From Taxillus chinensis (lineage: Eukaryota > Streptophyta > Magnoliopsida > Santalales > Loranthaceae), in the NCBI GenBank assembly GCA_023512835.1, contig CM042087.1, positions 43,890,017-43,954,016 of the forward strand: a stretch of 64,000 nt of DNA, written 5' to 3'. This document shows positions 11,396-21,487 of the stretch, in pieces. The position numbers were made by a program, and so were the translations under genes. A model generated the notes under the pieces. It was not told where the DNA came from. It worked only from the letters and a program-made list of their open reading frames with translations, and did not search any database. Position 1 is the stretch's first letter. Every line of letters starts with the position of its first letter.

Positions 11396-11930
11396 CTATC
11401 ATTAGTTTTTCAATTTGGACCATTTTTCTTGAGAAAGAGCGTAAATTAGAGATAAAAACCAACTCCAACTTGAGCCTCCTTTCATGGAGGTAGATTCTAC
11501 TGCAACAAGAGACGAGGGAACACACTAAAACATCCGAGCAAAGGATATAGAGGAGGCGGCCAGTTTAGAGGCACCTATGGCAGCCTCTGCTTTCTTGCAC
11601 CCCTCGCTTGCAGGGTTCAAAATGAAACCACAGTTTGGGTTAGTGGGCGCTGAGACAGTGCTGTGAGGTTGGCTACAAGGTAAATTGGATTGCATTAAAA
11701 ATGGGTTTTTTTTATTTATCAAAGGTTTCTTATTTGTGGCTGTTAATCGGACGAAGTAGGACCAGATACCCCAAACTGCAAAGTTGCAGCAAACGCATTC
11801 TAACAAATTCGCACACAATCATGCCCGTTACACTCCCAGAAGATTGCTACTATATGCAAATATAAAAGGCAAGTATTTACAAGCACGACAAATTTAAATT
11901 TCTATTTAATGTAGCATGTTCAACAAGGAG
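11396..11930. other. Right flank of copia element, no gene seen
   Basis: A minus-strand frame (11525-11818, 97 residues) exists but resembles no family I know. The sequence is mixed composition and may continue whatever lies at 5980-6585 before the insertion. Confidence 0.4.
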
Positions 11931-11932
11931 GG

Positions 11933-12381
11933 GTGTCGACAAAAACACCAAACGTCATACCTGAGATCTGAAACAAATTTTTATAAGGGAAAATGTCGCA
12001 CAATGAGTCCTGCCGAGACAGACAGCCGTAGGGCCACCCTGAGCCGCCTCGGATCGACACACGCCGGGAGGGAGAGCCGGTGTCGGGACCGGACCGACAA
12101 CCCTGAACCCGAGGGCCACAGGTAAACGACCCACTAGCCCAACCCGCCGAGGCAGAGCCGCCCAAGGCGCCCACTGACCGCCGCGAAGCTTCACAGCCGA
12201 GGAGGGGAACGCCGATCGGGAGAACCATGGATCACATGTAGCCAGATGCGAGCCCCGATACGCCAGAACCCGCCGAATCGCCACACAAAACCGCCGATTG
12301 AAAACCGCGGCGTGCTACCCTGTGTGCGGGGACACCCAGACTGTTCGAGAGATGAGAGTAGATGTTTTTGTCGATGCGTCC
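11933..12381. mobile_element. GC-rich island with imperfect terminal inverted repeats
   Basis: About 450 bp of GC-rich sequence in AT-rich spacer. The ends are inverted: 'gtcgacaaaaacacc' on the left (about 11935-11949) against 'gatgtttttgtcgatgc' on the right (about 12361-12377), sharing the core TCGACAAAAACA. Minus-strand frames across it (102-109 residues) look compositional (Arg, Gly, Ala, Pro). A small DNA transposon is the best guess; no target duplication is clear. Confidence 0.35.
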
Positions 12382-12432
12382 GGGGGAGGGAAGAGGCAAG
12401 CTGGAGTGTGGATTAGAGCGTCCACTTTGTTT

Positions 12433-13614
12433 GGTGGCAGCATATTATGCTGACAAGTGTCCTATAGTAATTTGCATATCACAGGACATGACATTAACTC
12501 CGACTCAAGAAATACATTAATTTACTCCAGCACTGTTATGCTTGCGGACCCACCACCCTGCACTTCATTTTTTTTTTTTATTTCTCTTGTATGTGTCGGG
12601 CTTTTATCTTAAATGATATAAAGATCATTAAGAATTAAATGATTTTTTTTTCTGCCCACCATTCATCCACCTCTTTGCTTGTGGTAGGAGTCGTGTTCTC
12701 AACTATCAAGAAGGTCCTGATCGTTGGTAGATCTGTGAGTTATATTATTTTATTAAATTAAATTTTTAATTTTCGAAATAAAATTATTTAATTTATTAAA
12801 ATTAATTTATTTGATTTTTAATTTATTTGATTTGTCAGATTAATAATTTTATTGTTCAGTCACTAATTTCATACATTAAATTCGCAACATCAATATAAAC
12901 TAAAATATAAAATTTAATATCTAACTCTAACAAATCAAATCAAGTACCATCATCAAAAACACTTTTGAATTAAACCTATGAAATACCTAATCAATAGATT
13001 TTTACTTTTAATTCATAAAATGTTACAGTGTCAAAGAAATTTCTCATCCAAAAGTGTTCATCGATTGGTGTGTGCGGGTTACGTTTTTATCTAATTGGTT
13101 TATTCGATTTTCCATCAGTTCAACAAGTTAGTTGACCCGCCCAAATAAACATCGATTTATTTGATTTTCAGTTTATTAGGTTTTCATACGATCAATTTAT
13201 CAGGTTATATCGGTTTGTCGATTTTTATACTCAGCCTTACCTGCAACACCTCTATAGCAGCGCAGTAGGCTCTTACCATTGCCACCGACGATAACCATGG
13301 CCTCGCCCTCCTGCTGCCCACTCCCCGCCCGTGGCCTGGGTCCTGTTCAACATCTTGCAACCAGCACTGAACCAAAACAATCGAATGTGGACTCCAAGAA
13401 GTTTGCAGTGGGGCTCAGGTTGGGGCTTGGCGGGTGATCGGCAGCTAGGATGGTAGAGCAGCTGGAGCCTATGGTGAATGAGTTGGCATTGGCAGCAACC
13501 AGCGATAACATGGGACAACTGCAACGATTTCGTCAATGGTAAGTCCAGCCAACAAGGCATGGCATAGTATTATGTGCCATTATAAGACACTTGTCAACAT
13601 AATATGTTGTCACC
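12433..13614. mobile_element. Non-autonomous DNA element with ~35-bp terminal inverted repeats
   Basis: The left end 'ggtggcagcatattatgctg' with following 'acaagtgtcctata' (12433-12466) matches, inverted, the right end at 13581-13614 with about five mismatches over 34 bp. Each end also contains a small palindrome around 'catattatg'. The interior is mostly AT-rich, with a GC-richer patch at 13250-13560 whose frames I do not recognise. No transposase is visible and I cannot identify a target duplication, so the superfamily is open. Confidence 0.7.
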
Positions 13615-14149
13615 TCCTTAGGTTGAATGACTTAGTCGTGTCCTTTTGTTTATTATCATTCTCATAGCTTTCTTATTCTTTTTTGTCTTTGATAACTGCA
13701 TAATTTGTTATTAAATTTGCATGTATTTTATGGGCTTTAATTTAATATTTGGTTGAATTGATGTATTTTTATAATAATTTTTGTTTATTTCAGTTATTTT
13801 CTGTTTTAATTACTTTTATAGATTTAATATTAATTTTCGTGGTTTTTAATGTTAAATTGATTATTTCAATTTTAATATTATTTCTTTGGGCTTAATTGGT
13901 AATTATACTAAGTGATTTTTGAGTTAATTGAGTTATGGTTTTGAATTAATTGCTAATAATATGTAAAGGTGACCCAATTTTAATATTATTTCTTTTTGAA
14001 TTATGATTTTTAAAAAAGAATTAATAACATGCGGGGCTATCATTTTGCATAATGCCTAAGAATGGGAAGAGAAATTGAGAAGAGATCGTGTGGGGTCAAG
14101 CGTGAATGAAAATGAAAGAAAAAAAATGTCAACTACTACGTTATATTTT
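13615..14149. other. AT-rich spacer, nothing recognised
   Basis: T-rich on the plus strand, with no plausible coding frame. Confidence 0.5.
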
Positions 14150-14675
14150 AGGACAGTGCTAAATACAACCGCGCTCGCGGCATCTTTTGCGTCCCCGGCT
14201 GACGTGGAGTTCCATGACTCGTCGTGCTTCCAAATCATCTGCCCGAGCCCCTGCTCAAAGGGTGCTCGAGCTTAGCCTTGAGCCAAGATTCAAGCATGGA
14301 CTCAAGCAGATCTGCTCAAGGCATGCTCGAACCTCTGCTCGGGGTGAGGCTAGAGCATGCCTCGAGCAGGCGTCGATCATCTCTCCTATGGCCAGATCGA
14401 CGGGTTTCTGGGTTCCGTCGACTGTAATTTTCGATGAAAACTTCAAACGGCCATAACTTTGCGTACAATGGTTGGAATTAAGTCCTTTTTTTATTTGAAG
14501 GTATCGACGAAAGCTACGAGCCCAAAATGCCCATAAGGGATTTTCCGCTTTCGAATTTTCAAAAAAAAAAAACCCTTTAAGGCCTTCAAAATCAACTTTT
14601 ATGCCATATTTCTACCTCCTCCCGTCCAGATCCACACAACTCGAGCCTCCTCCCTCCCTTCCCTCTATCTTTCTT
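14150..14675 (+). repeat. Dispersed repeat, copy A
   Basis: A segment of about 525 bp matched in order and orientation by 25860-26418. Shared landmarks are 'tttgcgtcyccrgctgayg', a CTCGAGCA-rich middle, 'gcgtcgatcatctct', 'gtcgactgtaattt', 'aactttgcgtacaatgg', 'atatttctacctcc' and 'gagcctcctccctccct'. The phrase 'aaacggccataactttgcgt' resembles plant retrotransposon sequence, but no coding part is present. Confidence 0.8.
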
Positions 14676-16600
14676 ACGGTTCCACGACGAGGACGCAACT
14701 GCAGTTGCATTTAGCGTTTTTGTATATTTTAACAGCCAATGCGATGTGAAGTGGTGACCGATGCCACGCGAGCCAATCAACTTTTTGAGCGTGAACCCTC
14801 CATCGATCCATGTATCTGCAACCCTCCAATCTCCATCTCTCCATCACGCAGACATCGCCCAAAGCAAAGAAGACCCATCACGTTTAGGCCAGCAAGAGGG
14901 TGTTGCGCCACCAATTTCCATCGACGACGCCCAACGCTGCCAAGGTATCACGATTCTAGCCCGTCAATTCCCACATCAAATAGGGCCTTTGGCGCAACAC
15001 TGCAGGACTGTTCCTGTATTTTATTTTCTATGAATTAATTTTCTGTATTTGATTTAACTTCAAACTTCGATTGTTATTTTGAATCTTAGTTCTTCATCTT
15101 AATAATTTATCTAGGTGCTATGGTTTGCAATTCGTTTCTATATCTGTTTTAAATTTTTTACAATTAATTTGCGGTTGTAATTAATTATGAATTGTTTAAA
15201 GTATGATTTTTAATTATAATTAATTCACGACTGCGGTTAATTAATTTTGAGACGTGAAGATTATTATTCGTAGTGAACGTTTTGGTCTTTCGAATGCATA
15301 ACATAATCGTTTGTAGGATTAACGAGTTCAAGTCTAATTTCTAGTGTGAATTCATAATTTAATTATAATCTGTATTGATTTAATTGAATTATGAGACTTT
15401 AAATATGTTATTATATTTTTAGAAGATAATGATAAATAATAATTAAATTGAGAGGTTAATGATTAATTCGTAATTAATTATCATATTTACTTAATTATAT
15501 GTAATGCGTTCTTGCGTAAAAAATTTGATCCGTTTGGTATGATAATATTTTTTTAGAGTGAAATTATTTTTTTTAAATAATTTGATAAATTTAAAATTAT
15601 TTATAACGGATAAAAATTTACATAATTACATAAATTTTAAAATTAATTTTATTTTTAAAAAATTGATACCGGTCCAATGAGGTCTGTCTCGCGGCCTCCA
15701 AGGAGAGACAATCGTGATAGCATTTATGAGAGTATAATACAATACCACATGCTCTAGCCCGGACCCAAAAATTTATGAGAGGAGTGTCTGCACAGCTCTC
15801 GAACTAAGCTGTACATAATTATTTGCCAAAATTGAAAAACAAAATTCAAAGCTACGCGAAAAACAACAAATCTAACAGCTGCATGTGCTAGAGAGTTTAA
15901 TGAAGAGAAATAAAAATATACCCATCAGGATCTAAACTGCTTCCCACCTTGGTCAGAGTCAGTCTAATCCTATGTGCGATTAAAATTTTAATTACTTTAC
16001 GTTTCATAATTGGCAAACACATATTTATTTTTATTTTTATTTTAACTCGCATGACCACTGCCGCGACCAGCTGCTCCAATACTCTCCCCAGCCTCATCCG
16101 CTTCCCCATCGCCACTTTTAATTATCAGATCCTCAATCTATGATTATCCGTCGTTTGCCACCCTCTGTGATCCTATATGAGAAATTGTATATGTATATAT
16201 ATATATATGCACATATCGAAATAAAAAAGTATGGTGTATTTTTCTTCAAATTTTGTGAACCGTGTCAGCTTTGTGAATGTGATGACTGAGGTTTCATCCA
16301 AGACTTTCATAATAAATTAATATATTTCATTTTCAATGGGCCGGGTTCAATATTGCCTCATTTTTGCCCCTTGAGTACAACCATGCATACTAATATAATA
16401 CTGTTAGTGTGCACTGAGTACCACAACTTTCTTGTTTGTTTGTGTTTGTGTTTTTTTTTTTTTTTTTTGTAGTTTTCTTTTCCTTTTACATCCGCTAACG
16501 GCTTAACGGCTGAAACGACCAAAACTGAAATTCGGGCAGCCACCTGCGATGCGAAGCCGAAAATCACAAAGTAGGTGGACTCCATAGTCTCAATTAAAAA
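14676..16600. other. Intergenic spacer upstream of pectate lyase
   Basis: A moderately GC patch (14680-15040) with short open frames that I do not recognise is followed by AT-rich DNA. A (TA)n tract lies near 16194-16208 and a T run near 16451-16468. No gene supported. Confidence 0.5.
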
Positions 16601-16625
16601 AAAATCTAAATGGAGCCACCGAAAT

Positions 16626-16633
16626 TATAAATA
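16626..16633 (+). promoter_or_regulatory. TATA box of pectate lyase gene
   Basis: TATAAATA about 100 bp upstream of the start codon at 16732, a typical distance for a plant promoter with a short 5' leader. Confidence 0.6.
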
Positions 16634-16731
16634 ACCCTCTCATGCCACACCTTCCACACCACTTTCCACATTGCCTTGTCTCTCCCAAAACCAACCCCAA
16701 ATAATAGAGAGAATCAGAATTCAGAACCAAT

Positions 16732-18538
16732 ATGGCTTCTCTCTCTTTCTTGCTCTCCCTCAATTTCATTGCCCTTCTGATCCTTGCTCTCATCACTCTC
16801 ACTCCCATCCCTTCATGGGCTTCGCCGCCGGTGCACGACAACCCCGATCTAGTCGCCCAAGACTTAAACAGGTAATTTTAATACATAACGATCATGTTAC
16901 TTACTACGTACATATACGTATGCTACTACGTACTATATGTCCGTATGTACAATGCGTGGTGGTAGGGTAGCTGGTTTGTTTGTTTGTTAGTTAGTTTTAT
17001 GGCCTTACATACTCATATTAATTATTATATGTCTTGTTTTTGTTTTCTGGTTGGTTTGTTTGTTTGGCTTTTGTGGTTGGATTTCTGGCAGTCGCATCAA
17101 CGCATCGAGGAGGAATTTGGGATACTTGTCTTGTGGGACCGGCAACACGATTGACGATTGCTGGCGTTGCGACCCCGATTGGGACTTGAACCGCAAGCGG
17201 CTGGCGGAGTGCGCGGTGGGGTTCGGCAAGAACGCCGTCGGCGGCCGCGACGGAAAATTTTACGTGGTGACCGACGGCAACGACTACGACCCGGTGAATC
17301 CCCGGCCGGGAACACTCCGGCACGCCGTCATCCAGACGGAGCCGCTGTGGATCATCTTCGAAGGCGACATGGTGATCCAGCTGAAGGAGGAGCTGCTGGT
17401 GAACTCGTTCAAGACCATCGACGGCCGCGGCGCGAGGGTGCACATCGCCGGCGGCGCATGCATCACCCTCCAGTTCGTCACCAACATCATCATCCACGGG
17501 ATCAACATCCACGACTGCAAGGCCACCGGGAACGCCATGGTGCGGAGCTCCCCGACGCACTTCGGGTTCCGGACCATGGCGGACGGAGACGGGGTGTCCC
17601 TGTTCGGGGCCAGCCACGTGTGGATCGACCACTGCTCCCTCTCCAACTGCGCCGACGGCCTCATCGATGCCGTCGAAGGGTCCACTGCCATCACCGTCTC
17701 CAACAATTTCATGACGCACCACGACAAGGTCATGCTTCTGGGTCACAGCGACGCCTACACCGCCGACAAGAACATGCAGGTCACTGTTGCCTTCAATCGC
17801 TTCGGTGAAGGCCTTGTTCAGAGAATACCAAGGTACCTTTTCATCCATCTCAGAATGTAGATCCCTTATTTCTGGTTCTCCCGATTGGCCCATTCTGCAA
17901 AAGTGCATGGCACCGTTGGGTGGTGGTGGTCAAGCAAGCTTGAGTGCCCTCGAGTTATTTGTGATCACCATTTTCAAAACTTTGCAGCTTTTGGTTTGAA
18001 GCGGATGGATTGTTGTTTATTGGAAATACTGATTTCTTTTCGTTTCATAAAAATGTTTATTTTTTTCACGTATAAAAACGCAGATGCAGGCATGGGTATT
18101 TCCACGTGGTGAACAATGACTACTACCATTGGGAAATGTATGCCATTGGAGGAAGTGCTTCGCCAACCATCAACAGTCAAAACAACAGATTCTTAGCTCC
18201 CGACAACATGTTCATGAAAGAGGCACAAAAAAAAAACATATATATTAATTTCATGTTATTATATATATAATTTCTTAACGTTTGTAATTACAATAATTAA
18301 TGAAGATTTCATTCAGGTGACGAAACGTGAGGAAACTCCGGTGTCTATGTGGCAGAATTGGAATTGGAGGTCGGAGGGTGACCTACTACTGAATGGTGCA
18401 TATTTCACGATGTCCGGCGCTGCTACGTCGTCGGTCTACACCATGGCATCAAGCCTGAGCGCCAGACCTGCTACTTTGGTTGGTCAGATGACTGCTAGCG
18501 CCGGTGCTTTGTTTTGCAGGAAGGGCGCGCGGTGCTGA
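16732..18538 (+). CDS. Secreted pectate lyase (PL1 family)
   Basis: Exons 16732-16871, 17092-17832, 18084-18222 and 18317-18538 join to 1242 nt, 413 residues. The enzyme cleaves de-esterified pectin in the cell wall by calcium-dependent beta-elimination. Residues 1-30 form a signal peptide (hydrophobic core ending PSWA). The mature part begins with the plant-specific 'NSRINASRR', then GYLSCGTGN and DDCWRC. Calcium/substrate motifs VWIDHCSLS and ADGLIDA lie near residues 220-240, and the catalytic-arginine motif RIPRCR (291-296) spans intron 2. The C-terminus is the usual [16 protein letters not shown]...GARC. Introns 1 and 2 are GT-AG. Intron 3 starts GC: AAAGAG|GCAC at 18222/18223, and only this junction preserves the family sequence KE-VTK. 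Length and motifs are normal, so it looks functional if that intron splices. Exon 2 is much richer in GC than its surroundings. Confidence 0.96.
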
Positions 18539-21420
18539 TTGCTCCGGGGCTCCTAGTTCTAAATAACTAAAATATTAATATTACAAGTGCTGGCTGCAGG
18601 AAAGTCGAAGTGAATAATTATTAAAGGGCAGCTATGAAGATGAAGGGCCTTTTATTTATTTTTCTTCTTTGTATTTGTAATTTGTTGTTGATCCGCATTG
18701 TTGTGTTAATTACAACCTCGGCGTGTTGCTTCCTACTTGGACTATTTTAAGGGGGTTCTTTCTAAGGGACCCCGGGAAATCAGCTGAGAGTCTTGAGACA
18801 GCAGTCCTAGAGTTGGTAAATTTTATGCCTATTTTACATGTTTATTCTATGATGTTATTGTTATGTAAATGTATGTATTCCTATTTGCTTCAGCATTTTT
18901 ATTTCTATTTTTGGATAAATAGTATATTTATTTTTTAAAATTTATTTATTTAAAAAAACATCAAACATATCATCCATTATTTATATTTATATTTATTTTT
19001 TATTATTTTCTTTTTCTCCCTTTAATTTATTACAACCAATTAAAAGTTTATAAGTATAATAATATATATTATAAAATTATAGAAAAACTATTTGAAAACA
19101 AAAGTGAATCCTCAAATATGAAAATTTATTATTCATTTCATAAAGGGAACTTGATATACATGATTTTTTTGACAAATATGTATATTATTTCCTTAAATTA
19201 TAGAATTTTTTTGATTATGTCAAACCTATTGTAGATGCTCTTATTAATGAGTCTGGATTTGCTGGTAAGCAAGTTCAGCTCCCTAGCGTAGTAATGTGAG
19301 TAATTTTGATAGTAAGTTAATATTTGTTTTACAAATTAACCGTTAAATTGAAAATTCACATGGTATGTATCATACCTGTAAAATTTTATGGTGATCTATA
19401 TGTTAATTTTTGTAAAAATTAAATTGGAAAAAAATTAAATTAATATAATTTAAAGTTAACTTATTTTAATTTAATTTTTTTCTAATTAATTTTACATACG
19501 AATTAACTGTTAGATTACCGTAAAATTTTATAATCATGATACATACTATATGAATATTCAATATAATAGTTAATTTTTAAAATAAATATCAACTTAGTAT
19601 CAAAATTATCTACTATGGTTGTGAGCTTAGATTAGTTACAAGCGGATCTAAACTTCTTGTTTAATATGTTTCTTCACCACCAGAATTTAGACAAGCATCT
19701 CAAATGTAAGTGGGTAACCCTGTAATTGTTTTTTTATTTTAAACACTTTTTTTAAGATTTTGGGCATTTAGGCTAATTAATTTCTTTTATCTATTTGTGT
19801 TTTGAATTATTATATATATTTTCTGCGCAATTAATTTTGTTGGAGCTAAGAAATATTTTTTACGTCCAGTCAAGCACAAAGGGACACCCTCTTTTTACTT
19901 TTTTTTTGGAAACAATCCAACAAGAGTATGCCCATGCCTATACCTCCACCCTTACATGCATGTAACAACACCTTTAAAGGAATTGATTTAAAAAGGACAA
20001 TCTGTATTCTCTATCACTCTCTCCCCTCACTCATATACAAGGCCTTAGAAATTAATTAAAAATAGATCTGGAAATTCAGGCAAGATCTGAACATGGGCCT
20101 GCCAGACCTGCATGATTTTTTGAAACTTTCATCGAGTACCTTATCGGAGGTAGCCTGCAGTTACACATTTTTTTAAAACTGAGATTGCAGTCATAAAATC
20201 AAATTGACGTACCATATAAATTATATTTATGATTTTAATACAAATTAGGTTTTAAAATGTTATCTTCGATAATAAAATAAATTATCAAAAATATATAACA
20301 AATGATCCTTGAGTTCTATAAACTTACATTATCTCTAAAATAGAACTTGAGATAAAGACATGTTCCTCTAAAGACAATATTCAAATATGTTTTGAGATAA
20401 AGAATAAAGAATTATTTTATAAAATTTACTATTCGTTCCTAAAAAAAATTTACTATAATATTTTAAATATATTGTTTCACATAGGTATATTTTTGAATAA
20501 CTATAATATGTATAAAAGGAAAAAAATAGTAAAGAAATAATATTATTTCCATAAAATAGAAAAATATAGTGAATGCGATATAGTAAGTTTTAATATTGAG
20601 TAATTTTAGAATAAAACCTTAAAAATTTCATTCTTACATAAAATTTGATAAAAAAAAACCTAAAAAACTTAAGATCGCATTTGTTACTCGTGAAATTGCA
20701 AACCCTTTAAAAAAAGGGGTGAGCCGCATATTTATTTTAATAATAATTTAAAATTTAAATTAATTTTTAAAAACTGTGTCATAATTATTTGTAATTAATT
20801 TTTATTTTAAATTGAAACTTTAAAAATAATTTTTATTTATTTTTTTCTATTTTATTTCTTGAGTCCACCAAATATTTTTTAAAAAACTAGATTGAATTTT
20901 AAAAAATACACCTACTTTTTAAAATATATATATTTTGTATTACAAAACAATCCTTTTAAAAAGTTATAATTCAATACAAATTATAAAAAAAAACGATAAA
21001 ATACCCCAAACCGCAAAAAGACCGGAGTAAACTCTCTACAGTAAAAGTTTTTTTTTTTTTTTTCCCCTCTCTCTCTCCCACCCACTTTTTTCTCTTTCTT
21101 TGGGCAAAAACCAACCCCATTCTTTTCCAAGACTTCCACCCTCGTCCTGCGTGAGTCAAGTCGACGTGTCGGCGTAGTATGTAGATCAGCAGCCAGTAAA
21201 AGGTCACATTTGCCCCTATAAAATTGGTCCGTTTTTGACGGTCGTCTTCCATGGCCCACTCGCCACACACCACTCCACTCCACTCCAACAAAGACACCCC
21301 ACCCCCACCCCCCCACAACGGTCATATGTCTGATCCGGATAAATCGGCCAATCACAAAAGACAGCTTCATCTCCACATGGCGACCTTCGATTCGTCCCCC
21401 CGGGGTATCCGATGCCAACT
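18539..21420. other. Intergenic spacer between pectate lyase and glucanase genes
   Basis: AT-rich, no gene. It contains the foldback element at 19300-19610. The pyrimidine-rich stretch 21040-21100 leads into the glucanase promoter. Confidence 0.6.
19300..19610. mobile_element. Foldback (long inverted-repeat) MITE
   Basis: Two arms of roughly 150 bp are inverted copies of each other around about 19455. The left arm begins 'taattttgatagtaagtt'; the right arm, read on the minus strand, begins 'ataattttgatactaagtt'. Both arms contain 'tatgtatcat' and an 'aaaaaaattaaattaa' block near the centre. Similarity is maintained along the whole arm with scattered mismatches. It would fold into a long hairpin. 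No protein is encoded. Confidence 0.8.
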
Positions 21421-21427
21421 CTTCCCG

Positions 21428-21435
21428 TATAAGAA
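21428..21435 (+). promoter_or_regulatory. Possible TATA box of GH9 gene
   Basis: TATAAGAA lies 60 bp upstream of the chosen start codon at 21488, within a GC-richer promoter. Confidence 0.4.
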
Positions 21436-21487
21436 GCCGCCGCGTACGCCGCCCCTTACCTCGCTCCCTATCCCAACAAAAACAAAA

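Noticed and set aside
11920..12284. Two overlapping minus-strand frames of 102-109 residues in the GC-rich island
   Set aside because: Both frames are open at once with Arg/Gly/Ala/Pro bias, as expected from GC-rich DNA lacking stops; no recognisable domain.
13273..13560. 95-residue minus-strand frame inside the inverted-repeat element
   Set aside because: No transposase motif and no family similarity that I can see.
17018..17908. 296-residue minus-strand open frame over pectate lyase exon 2
   Set aside because: It mirrors a GC-rich exon and runs into intron sequence; the sense frame carries all the pectate lyase motifs.
21251..21487. Upstream extension of the GH9 first exon to 21251
   Set aside because: It would place the signal peptide internally and includes the promoter with a TATA-like site.
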